DNA of 45,749 bases from Lysobacteraceae bacterium PS02340 (lineage in GTDB: Bacteria; Pseudomonadota; Gammaproteobacteria; Xanthomonadales; Xanthomonadaceae), in contig JASCOC010000024.1 in the NCBI GenBank assembly GCA_029959605.1, positions 1 to 45,749 of the forward strand, written 5' to 3'. Made by a program: the position numbers and the translations under genes. This document shows positions 33,659 to 45,674 of the stretch, one piece after another. The number at the start of each line of letters is the position of its first letter. Position 1 is the stretch's first letter. Under the pieces are notes generated by a model, which did not search any database, was not told the origin of the DNA, and worked only from the letters and a program-made list of their open reading frames with translations.

Positions 33659-35077
33659 TCAGCCGGCCGAAGGACCGAACAGCGCGTCCAGCGAGGCGCG
33701 GGGCAGTTTGCCGGTCTCGTTGCGCGGCAACCCGTCGACGCGGCGGATGCGGCGCGGCAGGAACACCGGATCCATGCTGGCCCGCAGCGCGTCCAGCAGC
33801 GCGGCATCGTCGAGCGCAGGACTCGCCACGACCGCGGCCATGATCCGGCGCACGCCGGTGGCGTCCGGCGTGGCGCTCTGGCAGATCACGCCGTCGCGGA
33901 CGCCGTCGATGGCGAGCAGGCGGCGGGTGAGGTCGGCGAGCGAGGCGCGCTTGCCGGCGATCTCGATCATGTCGGCCTGACGGCCACGCAATTCGAACCG
34001 GCCCGCGGCATCGAGTTCGACGATGTCGGCCAGCAGCCGCGGCTCGGGCAGATGGGGCGCGTGCACGAGGGTGCCGTCGGGCACGGGCTGCAGACGCACG
34101 CCGTCGAACGGGGTCCAGGCCTGCTCGAGCGCGGTGCGGCGGCGCGCGAAGATGCAGGTCTCGGTGGAGCCGAACAGTTCGCGCACCTCGCAGCCGAACC
34201 GCGCTTCGGCCTCGGCCGCAAGCGTCTGCGGCAGGGGCGCGGTCGCGGTGGCGATCGCGGCCAGCGGCGGCAGGGCGACGCCCGATTCGACCAGCGAACG
34301 CAGATGCACGGGCGTGGTGACCAGCAACGGCGGACGCGGTGCATCGCGCAACGCAGCCGCGATGTCTTCGGGAAAGAACGGCCGCGCGCCGTGCACGGCG
34401 ACATTGCCGAGCAGCGGCAGCAGGATGGAGAGCTCCATGCCGTACATGTGCTGCGGCGGCACGGTCGCCACGACCGGCAGCGTGGCCGCGCCGTGCAGAT
34501 CGGCGAGCGCGGCGAGGTTCTGCAGCGTGCAGGCGTGGAACGTGGCCCAGGTCTTGGGATTGGCGCCGGGCACGCCGGTGCTGCCGGAGGTGAACCCGAT
34601 CGCGACCAGCGCGTCGAGCGCGATCTGCGGCACGTCGCCATCGCGCGTCGGCAGCGCATCGGGCAGGCGCACGTAATGCGGCGGCGCGGGCGCGTGGCCG
34701 ACATCGTGCGGCGCATCGCAGCCGCAGTCGTCGCGATCGCCGATGCAGTAGCTGTGCGGATGCCGCGCGCGCACGTCGTCGATCGCACCGCGCGTGCGCG
34801 CCGGCGGCAGCAGCGTGGTCTGCCCGCGCAACGCGACGGCGCAGAACGCGACGAGGAAGCGGTAGCGGTCTTCGCAGAGATTCAGCGCGAACGGCGCATC
34901 GGGCAGCAGCGCGGCGACGCCGCGCACGTGCGCGAGAAAGGTGTCGAGCGTCACCACGCCGCCGGCGCCGAACGCGATCGCGCGCGACGGATCGCCGCCC
35001 ACCAGCGGCCGGTGCTCGCCTGCGCCCTGCAGGCCATCGATGCGCGACGCGCCCTGTTCCACACCCACTGCCGACAT
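33659..35077 (-). CDS. AMP-dependent acyl/aryl-CoA or acyl-ACP ligase, xanthomonadin/aryl-polyene type
   Basis: A 472-residue ANL-superfamily adenylating enzyme, shorter than typical acyl-CoA synthetases. Core motifs are GFTSGSTGVPGANPKTW (A3), PPQHMYGMELS, a GSTET turn in ELFGSTETCIFARRR (A5), a hinge region with ELRGRQADMIEIAGKRASL, and C-terminal lysine in RNETGKLPRASL. Such compact ligases load aryl or fatty acids for aryl-polyene pigments such as xanthomonadin. The divergent phosphopantetheinyl transferase gene next to it fits carrier-protein activation. The rest of a pigment cluster is not in the window, so the substrate is a guess. Confidence 0.85.
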   Translation of the reverse strand: MSAVGVEQGASRIDGLQGAGEHRPLVGGDPSRAIAFGAGGVVTLDTFLAHVRGVAALLPDAPFALNLCEDRYRFLVAFCAVALRGQTTLLPPARTRGAIDDVRARHPHSYCIGDRDDCGCDAPHDVGHAPAPPHYVRLPDALPTRDGDVPQIALDALVAIGFTSGSTGVPGANPKTWATFHACTLQNLAALADLHGAATLPVVATVPPQHMYGMELSILLPLLGNVAVHGARPFFPEDIAAALRDAPRPPLLVTTPVHLRSLVESGVALPPLAAIATATAPLPQTLAAEAEARFGCEVRELFGSTETCIFARRRTALEQAWTPFDGVRLQPVPDGTLVHAPHLPEPRLLADIVELDAAGRFELRGRQADMIEIAGKRASLADLTRRLLAIDGVRDGVICQSATPDATGVRRIMAAVVASPALDDAALLDALRASMDPVFLPRRIRRVDGLPRNETGKLPRASLDALFGPSAG

Positions 35078-35203
35078 CGTGTTGCGACTCCGAAGATTGT
35101 TCCGTACGCCGTGTCCGGCCCGCGGAACAGCGGTTTTAGCTTACGCTGGACGGCCTGCGGGATGCCAAGTTCGGATGTTCAGCGAGGGATGTTCAGCGAA
35201 ACC

Positions 35204-35782
35204 ATGAGTCTGGCCGCCGGGGCGGTGCGCATCGCGTGGCGGGACTACCGCCGCGGCCAGTCCGCCGAATCCCTGGTGCGCCGCTGGTTGGCCGACACGC
35301 TCGGCCGCCCCGGATCCGACCTCGTCCTCGACCGCGACGCGCGCGGTCGCCCGCAGCTGCAGGTGCCCGGCCATCCGGGCCTCGACGCGAACTGGAGCCA
35401 CAGCGGCGATGCCTTGCTGGTCGCACTGGGCGACGGCGTGGCGGTGGGCGTGGACATCGAATGGATGCGGCCCCGGCCACAGGCGATGGCCCTGGCGCAG
35501 CGTTTCTTCACTGCGGGCGAAGCAGCGGCGCTGGCGACGCGCGCCCCCGACGATGCAGAGGCCGCCTTCGTGCAGCTGTGGTGCGCGAAGGAAGCCGTGT
35601 TGAAAGCGCACGGGCATGGGCTCTCGTTCGGGCTCGACCGGCTGGAGTTCGCCGCGCGCGACGATGGCTGGGCGCTGGTCGCCTGCGATCCCGCGCTCGG
35701 CACACCGGCGGACTGGCATCTGCATGCGTTCGCGCCGTTGCCGGGCTATCTGGCGACGGTGGCGTGGCGGCGGGTGGAGTGA
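35204..35782 (+). CDS. 4'-phosphopantetheinyl transferase superfamily protein
   Basis: Transfers phosphopantetheine from CoA to carrier proteins. From the ATG at 35204 it has 192 residues. The Sfp-type motifs are SHSGDALLVALGDGVAVGVDIEWM (Mg-binding Asp and Glu) and LWCAKEAVLKAHGHGL (WxxKEA). The length is between AcpS and full Sfp-type enzymes, as in HetI-like proteins. An upstream ATG at 35189 is in frame and lies inside a tandem 13-base repeat, so the true start is uncertain. It is divergent from the aryl/acyl ligase gene, suggesting service to an aryl-polyene or other carrier-protein pathway. Confidence 0.88.
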   Translation: MSLAAGAVRIAWRDYRRGQSAESLVRRWLADTLGRPGSDLVLDRDARGRPQLQVPGHPGLDANWSHSGDALLVALGDGVAVGVDIEWMRPRPQAMALAQRFFTAGEAAALATRAPDDAEAAFVQLWCAKEAVLKAHGHGLSFGLDRLEFAARDDGWALVACDPALGTPADWHLHAFAPLPGYLATVAWRRVE

Positions 35783-35856
35783 GCGGGCGTTCGGATTGCT
35801 GATTCGCAGATCTGATTTGCGATCAAGGTCGTCTCCCGACCTGCCAACGCATCTGC

Positions 35857-35976
35857 ACCTCTCCCTCTGGGAGAGGTCGGCGCGCGCAGCGCGTCGGGTG
35901 AGGGCCGAAGCTTTACCGGGAACACCCTGAAAGCACCCGCATCCGCCCTCCGGGCATCTTCCCCCAGAGGGGGAAG
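35857..35976. repeat. REP-like palindromic intergenic repeat, copy 1
   Basis: ACCTCTCCC-TCT-GGGAGAGGT (35857-35877), then GTCGGGTGAGGGC, and at the far end CTTCCCCC-AGA-GGGGGAAG (35958-35976). A related half-site lies near 45609-45645. It fills most of the 322-base gap between the PPTase gene and rsmG. No gene is seen here. Confidence 0.7.
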
Positions 35977-36104
35977 GATGAGGCGCACTGCAATCTGGAC
36001 GTTCGAGCCCACTGGACGCCCGCGCTCAGCAAGCGCACGCGAGGACGCGGTCATCCGGCTCGATCCACGAACCACGCGCCGCACCAGCTTCTACAATGCG
36101 CGCC

Positions 36105-36746
36105 ATGGAACTCTCCGACGACACCGCGCTGCGCGCCGAACTCGACGCCGGGCTGCGCACGCTGGGCCTCGCGCCGACGCTGGCCGACCCGCTGCTCGCC
36201 TATCTCGCACTGCTGGTGCGCTGGAACAAGACCTACAACCTGACGGCCGTGCGCGATCCGCGCGAGATGGTGGTGCGGCATCTGCTCGATTCGCTGGCGA
36301 TGGTGCCGCACGTCGACGGCCTCGCCACGCTCGCCGATCTCGGTACCGGCCCCGGCCTGCCGGGCATTCCGCTGGCGATCGCGCTGCCCGGCCTGCACGT
36401 CACCCTGGTCGAGTCGAACGGCAAGAAAGCGCGCTTCCTGCGCGAGGCGGTGCGGCAGCTCAAACTCACCAATGCCGACGTCGCCGAATCGCGCATCGAA
36501 GCCGTCGACCGGCCCGGAGCGTTCGACGCGATCACCGCGCGCGCGCTGGCCACGCTGCCGGACATCCTCGCCGTCGGCGGCCATCTGCCGAAAGCCGAAG
36601 GCGGCCGCCTGCTGGCGATGAAGGGCGTGCACCCGGCCGACGAGATCGCCGCGCTGCCGGCCGGCTGGCGGCTCGACACGGTCACCCCGCTCGAGGTGCC
36701 CGGCCTCGACGCCGAACGGCACCTGGTCGTCGTCGCACGCGCCTGA
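36105..36746 (+). CDS. rsmG: 16S rRNA (guanine527-N7)-methyltransferase RsmG
   Basis: Methylates G527 of 16S rRNA at N7 using S-adenosylmethionine. It has 213 residues from the ATG at 36105 (one at 36096 is an alternative) and shows the family signatures [30 protein letters not shown] and the SAM motif [17 protein letters not shown], followed by [16 protein letters not shown] and [10 protein letters not shown]. It is followed by parA and parB on the same strand, the order usual for gammaproteobacterial chromosomes (gidB-parA-parB), often near the replication origin. Confidence 0.95.
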   Translation: MELSDDTALRAELDAGLRTLGLAPTLADPLLAYLALLVRWNKTYNLTAVRDPREMVVRHLLDSLAMVPHVDGLATLADLGTGPGLPGIPLAIALPGLHVTLVESNGKKARFLREAVRQLKLTNADVAESRIEAVDRPGAFDAITARALATLPDILAVGGHLPKAEGGRLLAMKGVHPADEIAALPAGWRLDTVTPLEVPGLDAERHLVVVARA

Positions 36747-36941
36747 GCGGCTGTCCCGCAGCGCACGCGGGACATCCGCGACACCCGGCCGCGCATCCCC
36801 GGTTCATCTGCAACCGCTTCGCCCCGGTGATGCCGACGCGCGACCGGATCGGTGTCCCCAAGCGACCCTTGGGGGGCATAATCCCCGGTCCGGCCGCCGC
36901 CCGCGGTGGCCGATCCCCTTCCTGAACCTCGCACGGAGCCC

Positions 36942-37757
36942 ATGGCCCGCATCATCGCCATCGCCAACCAGAAGGGCGGCGTCGGAAAGACGACGACGGC
37001 CGTGAACCTGGCCGCGGCGCTCGCGCGCACGCCCAAGCGTGTGCTGCTGGTCGACCTCGATTCGCAGGGCAACGCGACCATGGGCTGCGGCATCGACAAG
37101 GGCGCGGTGCCGGTCTCGACCTGCGATGTGCTGCTGGGCGAGGTGGAAGCCGGCGATGCGATCGTGCAGACCGAGGAAGAGGTCGACCTGATTCCCGGCA
37201 ACACCGATCTCACCGCCGCCGAACTCGAACTGATGGGCGCCGACGATCGCGAGCAGCGCCTCAAGCGCGCGCTCGAACCGCTGCGCGCGCGTTACGACTA
37301 CATCCTGATCGACTGTCCGCCGGCGCTGTCGCTGCTGACGCTCAATGCGCTGACCGCCGCCGATTCGGTGCTCGTGCCGATGCAGTGCGAGTACTACGCG
37401 CTCGAAGGTCTGACCGCGCTGCTGCAGACGATCGATGCGATCAAACAGAACCTCAATCCGAAGCTCGAGGTTGAGGGTGTGCTGCGCACGATGTTCGACG
37501 TGCGCAACAACCTCGCCAATGCCGTGTCGGGCGAGCTGACGAACCATTTCGGCGACAAGGTGTTCCGCACCATCGTGCCGCGCAACGTGCGCGTGGCCGA
37601 GGCGCCGAGCCACGGCCAGAGCATCGTCGGCTACGACAAGGGCTCGCGCGGCGCGATCGCCTATCTCGGTCTCGCCGGTGAAGTGATCCGCCGCCAGCGC
37701 GAACGCGATGCACAGAAGCCCCACCAGGACGCCACTGCCATGGAGACGCCGGCATGA
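36942..37757 (+). CDS. parA: Chromosome-partitioning ATPase ParA (Soj)
   Basis: A Walker-type ATPase that moves the ParB-parS complex during chromosome segregation. It has 271 residues; the ATG at 36942 follows a GGAG site and starts MARIIAIANQKGGVGKTTT, with the deviant Walker A KGGVGKTT. Other motifs are LLVDLDSQGNAT and LIDCPPALSLLTLNAL. It is the short Soj-like form, without the N-terminal DNA-binding domain of plasmid ParAs, so it is chromosomal. The stop overlaps parB by four bases (ATGA). Confidence 0.96.
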   Translation: MARIIAIANQKGGVGKTTTAVNLAAALARTPKRVLLVDLDSQGNATMGCGIDKGAVPVSTCDVLLGEVEAGDAIVQTEEEVDLIPGNTDLTAAELELMGADDREQRLKRALEPLRARYDYILIDCPPALSLLTLNALTAADSVLVPMQCEYYALEGLTALLQTIDAIKQNLNPKLEVEGVLRTMFDVRNNLANAVSGELTNHFGDKVFRTIVPRNVRVAEAPSHGQSIVGYDKGSRGAIAYLGLAGEVIRRQRERDAQKPHQDATAMETPA

Positions 37758-38674
37758 CCGCTGCGAAGACGCCCGCCAAGAAGCGCGGTCTGGGCCGCGG
37801 CCTCGAAGCCCTGCTCGGCCCGAAGGCCGCAGCCGAGGCGCCGGCCAGCCTGGAAGCGACCGAGCAGGACACGCTGCGCGTGCTGCCGATCGATGCGCTG
37901 AGCGCCGGCAAGTACCAGCCCCGCAAGCACTGGGACGCCGACAAGCTCACCGAGCTGGCCGAGTCGATCAAGGCGCAGGGCGTGATCCAGCCGCTGGTGG
38001 TGCGCGAGCGCCCCGACCGCACCTTCGAGATCATCGCCGGCGAACGGCGCTGGCGCGCGTCGAAGCAGGCCGGCCTGAGCGAAGTGCCGGCGGTCGTGCG
38101 CAACGTCGAGGACCGCACGGTCGTCGCGATGGCGCTGATCGAGAACATCCAGCGCGAAGACCTCAACCCGCTGGAAGAAGCGCAGGCGCTGCAGCGGCTG
38201 ATCGACGAATTCGACCTCACCCACGCCCAGGCCGCCGAGGCCGTCGGCCGCTCGCGCGCCGCGGTGTCGAACCTGCTGCGTCTGCTGGAACTGCCGCCGG
38301 CGATCCGCATCCTGGTCGAATCCAGGCAGCTTGAAATGGGCCACGCCCGCGCCCTGCTGACGCTCTCGCCCGAACTCGCCAGCAAGCTCGCCAGCGACGC
38401 CGTCGAGCACGGCTGGTCGGTGCGCGAAGTCGAACACCGCGCGCAGCAGTTCGCCGCCGGTCGCGTGCCGGGCGGCGACACGCGCACCGTCGCGCGCAAC
38501 AAGGCGCGCCCGCAGGCCGACATCGTCTCGCTGGAGAACGAACTGTCGGAAACGCTGGGCACGCGCGTGTCGATCGCCAACGGCCGCGGCAACAAGGGCC
38601 GGCTGGTGATCCACTACGGCAATCTCGAAGCACTCGACGGCGTGCTCGAGCGCCTGCGCGCGCAGCGCGCCTGA
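37754..38674 (+). CDS. parB: ParB/RepB/Spo0J family partition protein
   Basis: A CTP-binding clamp that loads at parS sites and partners ParA. It has 306 residues. A basic N-terminus with KKRGLGRGLEALLG (ParA-stimulating) is followed by the ParB/Srx domain with IQPLVVRERPDRTFEIIAGERRWRASKQAGL and ENIQREDLNPLEEAQAL, the helix-turn-helix LTHAQAAEAVGRSRAAVSNLLRLLELP, and a C-terminal dimerisation domain. No parS-like TGTTTCACGTGAAACA is seen nearby. Its last 61 bases overlap the convergent gene at 38614-39273. Confidence 0.95.
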   Translation: MTAAKTPAKKRGLGRGLEALLGPKAAAEAPASLEATEQDTLRVLPIDALSAGKYQPRKHWDADKLTELAESIKAQGVIQPLVVRERPDRTFEIIAGERRWRASKQAGLSEVPAVVRNVEDRTVVAMALIENIQREDLNPLEEAQALQRLIDEFDLTHAQAAEAVGRSRAAVSNLLRLLELPPAIRILVESRQLEMGHARALLTLSPELASKLASDAVEHGWSVREVEHRAQQFAAGRVPGGDTRTVARNKARPQADIVSLENELSETLGTRVSIANGRGNKGRLVIHYGNLEALDGVLERLRAQRA

Positions 38675-39273
38675 GGCGTCATCTCCACCGGCTCGCGTGG
38701 CGTCAGCCGCTTCTTCGGCAGGCGCGGCACATCGATGTCGGGCCGCGTGATCCGTTGCGGCACGCGGTCCACCAGACAGCCGCGGATCACGTAATCGCCG
38801 GTCACTGCGCGATCACTGCCGCTGTTGCGATACGCCACGAACTTGATCCTGCTGCCGCGGTCCGCATACAGCGGACCGTCCGCGGCAGCGGTCCAGATGA
38901 CGGCGTTGTTCGACAACCGCATGTCGTACCAGCCGCTCTCGCCCGCCACGCTGGCGGCCAGATCGCCGGCCGCCAGTCCCGGCCCCCCCAGCGTGGCGCG
39001 GACCTGGCGGATTTCGAGGTACCGGTTTTCGGGCACGAAGGCCGAAGACGCGCCGGCGCCGGTGACGTTGGCGCCCATGACGAAGGTGCCGCGGTTCTCG
39101 AACGGCTGCGCGCAGACCCGGCGCAGTGCCGGGACCTCCGGTCGCGGCAGGCGGTCGGCGATGTCCGGATCGCGTTCACGGCTGCCGGTCGGCGGTGGCG
39201 CGGCGGCGGCCGTCAGGCACAGCACACCCAGCGCGAACGCGGGCACGGCATGTCGCAGTCGGGATCGGGTCAT
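38614..39273 (-). CDS. Putative secreted protein of unknown function
   Basis: A 219-residue exported protein from the ATG at 39273. The signal peptide is AVPAFALGVLCLTAAAA. The mature part (about 28-185) is strand-rich with GTFVMGANVTGAGASSAFVP, LEIRQVRATLGGPGLAAG and GDYVIRGCLVDRVPQR; it has two Cys residues (RRVCAQ and RGCLVD) that could form a disulphide. The last 20 or so residues (basic, Ser-rich) lie in a 61-base antisense overlap with the end of parB and may be a recent extension. I do not recognise the family. Confidence 0.7.
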   Translation of the reverse strand: MTRSRLRHAVPAFALGVLCLTAAAAPPPTGSRERDPDIADRLPRPEVPALRRVCAQPFENRGTFVMGANVTGAGASSAFVPENRYLEIRQVRATLGGPGLAAGDLAASVAGESGWYDMRLSNNAVIWTAAADGPLYADRGSRIKFVAYRNSGSDRAVTGDYVIRGCLVDRVPQRITRPDIDVPRLPKKRLTPREPVEMTPQARCARRRSSTPSSASRLP

Positions 39274-39437
39274 GGCGGTCTCTCGGTCGCTGCGCAAAGC
39301 GCGATGGTGGGCGGCCGGTTGCGCGCGAATCCGACCCGCTTCCCATCCAACGCAGAAAGCGCCACGAACGGTCCACCGCGCTGCGCACGCGTGTGCTGGA
39401 ATTGTGTAACGCCGTGCGCAGCGCCTAGGCTGCGCGG

Positions 39438-39785
39438 ATGCATCGCTTCGCCAACTCCCTGTCCTGGTCGCGCCGGCTGCTGCTGGCGCTGCTGGTGTTC
39501 GGGCTGATGGCAGCGCCGGTGCTGGTGGCGATGGGCAATACCTACGAGGCCGCGCACGGCGAGACCGCCGAGCAGCACGACCACGCATCCGACACGCACG
39601 AGGACGGCGGCGACCTGCTGCACGCGGTCGCGCATTGCGCCACCTGTGGCGCGCATACGCCCGCGCTCCCGCCGGTGGCATCGCTGCTGGCACCGCTGGC
39701 GATGCTGCACCCCGCATTGCCCGTGTCCGAATCCGCGCCCGCACGCGTGCCCGAGTCCCTGCTGCGCCCGCCGATTTCCGCATGA
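39438..39785 (+). CDS. Small His-rich exported protein ahead of czc genes (CzcI-like)
   Basis: A 115-residue protein with an N-terminal hydrophobic signal or anchor (LLLALLVFGLMAAPVLVAMG), a His/Asp/Glu-rich segment (AAHGETAEQHDHASDTHEDGGD) and CATCG, all suitable for binding metal. It directly precedes czcC by 54 bases. In Xanthomonadaceae and Cupriavidus such small proteins (CzcI, DUF2946-like) accompany metal-efflux operons. A TTGTGT/TAGGCT pair (39402-39407, 39426-39431, 18-base spacer) places a possible transcription start at the ATG, but evidence is weak. Function is inferred from position and composition. Confidence 0.8.
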   Translation: MHRFANSLSWSRRLLLALLVFGLMAAPVLVAMGNTYEAAHGETAEQHDHASDTHEDGGDLLHAVAHCATCGAHTPALPPVASLLAPLAMLHPALPVSESAPARVPESLLRPPISA

Positions 39786-39839
39786 CGCGCGCGCCGGCCT
39801 GAGGCCGGCTTTTCGTTATCCCGGAATTGGAGCGTTCCC

Positions 39840-41135
39840 ATGTTGTTGCGATTGGCGGCCTTGGCCGCCCTCGCCGCTGCGCCGTGCCTCGTGGCCGCGC
39901 AGTCGGCGCCCGTACCCGTGCGCGCCAGCGCGCAGGCCCTGACCCTCGATGACGCGTTCGCGCGTGTCGCCGATGCCCATCCCGATCTGCGCCTGTTCGA
40001 CGGCCAGCGCGCGGTGTTCGATGCCGAACGCGAGGTCGCCGCGCTGCGACCGCCGCTGGAAGCCGGCATCGAGATCGAGAACCTCGGCCGCGATGCGCCC
40101 GTGCGCACACTCGAGACCACGCTGACGCTGGCCGGCGTGTTCGAACGCGGCGGCAAGCCCGACGCACGCCGCGCGCTCGCGCAGACCCGTATCGATGCGC
40201 TGGCCCTGCAGCGCGAAGCCGCACGCGTCGATCTACTGGCCGACACCGCGCGTCGCCATCTCGCAATCGTCGTCGCGATGCGGCGCCAGGCGATTGCACA
40301 GGCCGATGTCACACAGCGCACGCGCTTCGTGGCTGCTGCGCGCCAGCGCTTCGCCGCCGGCGCCTCGCCCGAAGCGGTCGTGCTGACCGCGCAGGCGGCG
40401 CAGGCGCAGGCCGAACTGCAGGCCGCCAATGCGCGACTGGAGATCGAGACCGCGCAGCGCAGCCTGTCGATGCTGTGGGGCGATCCGGAGGGTGGTTTCG
40501 ACGTCGCCGACAGCGATCCGCTGGCGCTGCCCGACATCGCCGATTTCGAGACGCTGCGCGCCCTGCTCGCACGCGCACCCGAGCTGCTGCAATTCAACGA
40601 CAAGGCACGCATCGCCGAAGCACGGCTGCAGCTCGCGCGCAGCGACGCCACGCCGGACATCGGCTGGCAGACCGGCATCCGCCATCAGCGCGAGAACGGC
40701 GACACCTCGCTGGTCGGTGGCCTCGTCGTGCCGCTGGGCAGTCGCGCGCGTGCGCAGCCGGCGATCCGCGCCGCAGCGGCGGAACTCGCACTGGTCTCGA
40801 TCGAGCGCGATGCCGGTGGCCGTGCGCTGCAGGCCACGCTGGCCGACGCGCACGGCCGCTATCGCGTCGCGCAGTCGGTGGTCTCGCTGCTCGCGCGCGA
40901 CGTGCTGCCGCGCCTGGATCGCGCCGCCAGTGCCACCGAGCGCGCGTGGCGCGCAGGCGCGGTGTCGTATCTCGAATGGTCGCAACTGCAGGACGCGCGC
41001 AGCGATGCGCTGTGCCAGCAACTCGACGCCGCCGAAGCCGCGCAGATCGCCCTGATCGAACTGCAGCGCCTGACCGGCCAGTCCCTCGTCGTCGCGCATG
41101 CGACGCCCGCCCCCTTCGAAGGAGACGCCCGATGA
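39840..41135 (+). CDS. czcC: CzcC-type outer-membrane efflux protein (TolC family)
   Basis: The outer-membrane channel of a tripartite heavy-metal efflux pump. It has 431 residues with a signal peptide (LAALAAAPCLVAA) and two long helical OEP repeats rich in Ala, Arg and Glu, such as ALTLDDAFARVADAHPDLRL and AGVFERGGKPDARRALAQTRI near the start. The second repeat starts near residue 245. The TLAGVFERGGK segment is a common motif of CzcC-like proteins. It overlaps the czcB start by four bases (ATGA), and the CzcI-like gene lies upstream. Confidence 0.92.
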   Translation: MLLRLAALAALAAAPCLVAAQSAPVPVRASAQALTLDDAFARVADAHPDLRLFDGQRAVFDAEREVAALRPPLEAGIEIENLGRDAPVRTLETTLTLAGVFERGGKPDARRALAQTRIDALALQREAARVDLLADTARRHLAIVVAMRRQAIAQADVTQRTRFVAAARQRFAAGASPEAVVLTAQAAQAQAELQAANARLEIETAQRSLSMLWGDPEGGFDVADSDPLALPDIADFETLRALLARAPELLQFNDKARIAEARLQLARSDATPDIGWQTGIRHQRENGDTSLVGGLVVPLGSRARAQPAIRAAAAELALVSIERDAGGRALQATLADAHGRYRVAQSVVSLLARDVLPRLDRAASATERAWRAGAVSYLEWSQLQDARSDALCQQLDAAEAAQIALIELQRLTGQSLVVAHATPAPFEGDAR

Positions 41136-42121
41136 GGACGTTCCACCGTGTCACTGCCGCTTCGCTCGCGCTCGTCCTGCTGCTGGGACTGCCCGCGTGC
41201 AACGCGCCGTCGACTACGCCTGCCGCCGACATGACCGATGCGCCTGCCGATGCACCCGCGGACGCGCACGCCGATGACGGGCACGCAGACGAGGCGCATG
41301 CAGACGACGCCACGACCATCGCAGCCGACATCGCCGACGACGTCGGCATCCGCGTCGCGCCCGCCGCGGCCGGCACCATCGCCGACCAGCACGAAGTGCA
41401 GGGCCTGCTGACCACGCTGGAAAGCGGCAACGCCCGCGTGACCGCACGCTTCCCCGGGCCGATCCGCCGGCTGCACGCCGAAGTCGGCGATCGCGTGCGC
41501 GCCGGCCAGGCGCTGGCGACGATCGAGAGCAATCTCAGCCTGTCGACGTATACGGTCGCCGCGCCGATCACCGGCACCGTCCTCGCGCGCAACGCGTCCG
41601 TCGGCCAGAGCGCCGGCGAAGGCGCGGTGCTGTACGAGATCGCCGATCTGTCGACGCTGTGGGTCGACCTGCATGTCTTCGGACGCGATGCCGAGCATCT
41701 CGCCGCCGGCTCGCCGGTGACGATCAGCCGCCTCGGCGACGGCGCGACTGCCGACACGCGTATCGATCGCGTGCTGCCCGGCACCGCCACCGCGAGCCAG
41801 AGCACGATCGCCCGCGCCACGCTCGACAACGCGGACGGCCAGTGGCGCCCCGGCTCGGCCGTGCGCGCGATGGTCACCGTGTCGACGCAGCCGGCGGATC
41901 TCGTCGTGCCGCTGACCGCTTTGCAGCAGATGGACGGTCGCGACGTGGTGTTCGTGCGCGAGGGCGATCGCTACGAGAAACGCACGGTGACGCTCGGGCG
42001 GCGTGATGCGCGCCAGGTCGAGATCGTCGAGGGCGTGGCGGTGGGCGAGGAGGTGGTGATCGCACAGAGCTACACGATCAAGGCGGATCTGGAGAAGGCG
42101 GGGGCGGGTCATGCGCATTGA
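41132..42121 (+). CDS. czcB: CzcB-type periplasmic adaptor subunit (lipoprotein)
   Basis: The membrane-fusion subunit linking CzcA and CzcC. It has 329 residues: a lipoprotein signal ending LGLPAC, a His/Asp-rich linker (ADAHADDGHADEAHADD) that probably binds metal, and the adaptor core with beta-barrel and lipoyl halves (RFPGPIRRLHAEVGDRVRAGQALATIESN, APITGTVLARNASVGQ, LWVDLHVFGRD). The long coiled-coil hairpin of AcrA-type adaptors is almost absent, as in some CzcB subtypes. The start overlaps the czcC stop. The gene is followed by a 248-base gap with a MITE-like repeat before czcA. Confidence 0.92.
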   Translation: MRTFHRVTAASLALVLLLGLPACNAPSTTPAADMTDAPADAPADAHADDGHADEAHADDATTIAADIADDVGIRVAPAAAGTIADQHEVQGLLTTLESGNARVTARFPGPIRRLHAEVGDRVRAGQALATIESNLSLSTYTVAAPITGTVLARNASVGQSAGEGAVLYEIADLSTLWVDLHVFGRDAEHLAAGSPVTISRLGDGATADTRIDRVLPGTATASQSTIARATLDNADGQWRPGSAVRAMVTVSTQPADLVVPLTALQQMDGRDVVFVREGDRYEKRTVTLGRRDARQVEIVEGVAVGEEVVIAQSYTIKADLEKAGAGHAH

Positions 42122-42176
42122 GGTCACCTCCGACGCAGGCCGTGCGTTCGGACCCGTTCGCGGGTTGCCGTTTCCC

Positions 42177-42309
42177 CGTCATTCCCGCGAAAGCGGGAAT
42201 CCATCTTCGCTGGGAGCGAACCGAAGCCGGTCTTCAGGTCATTCCGCCAGCATCAGAATGGATTTCGGCGTGATCAGACATACGTCTGTTGAAAGCCGCT
42301 GGAATGACG
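42177..42309. repeat. MITE-like repeat between czcB and czcA
   Basis: A 133-bp segment with perfect 9-bp terminal inverted repeats CGTCATTCC (42177-42185) and GGAATGACG (42301-42309). The left end continues as ATTCCCGCGAAAGCGGGAAT, a palindrome of the dispersed ATTCCC-N8-GGGAAT type. A further internal copy, GTCATTCCGCC, lies at 42239-42249. No ORF or target duplication is evident. It sits inside an otherwise overlapping operon and could form a hairpin in the mRNA. Confidence 0.75.
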
Positions 42310-42348
42310 TTGCCGGGATCGGAGGGGTGCCTGCGAAGTCACGTCTGA

Positions 42349-45540
<3,192 letters not shown>

Positions 45541-45608
45541 GGTTTCCCGGGTCACCGGGATTCGCCTTTTCGGCGGCCCGCACCCCGCGCGACCGACTGG
45601 CCCTTGAG

Positions 45609-45645
45609 CCCCTCTCCCTCAGGGAGAGGGGTTGGGGTGAGGGCG
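45609..45645. repeat. REP-like palindromic repeat, copy 2
   Basis: CCCCTCTCCCT-C-AGGGAGAGGGG is a perfect 11-bp palindrome (45609-45631), followed by TTGGGGTGAGGGC. It resembles copy 1 near 35857. It lies 68 bases after the czcA stop and may act as a weak 3' mRNA stabiliser. Confidence 0.75.
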
Positions 45646-45674
45646 CTCTCGGCGACACAACACATCGCTCACCG

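Noticed and set aside
36700..38700. parS sites near parAB
   Set aside because: No match to TGTTTCACGTGAAACA was found by reading; the sites may lie outside the window.
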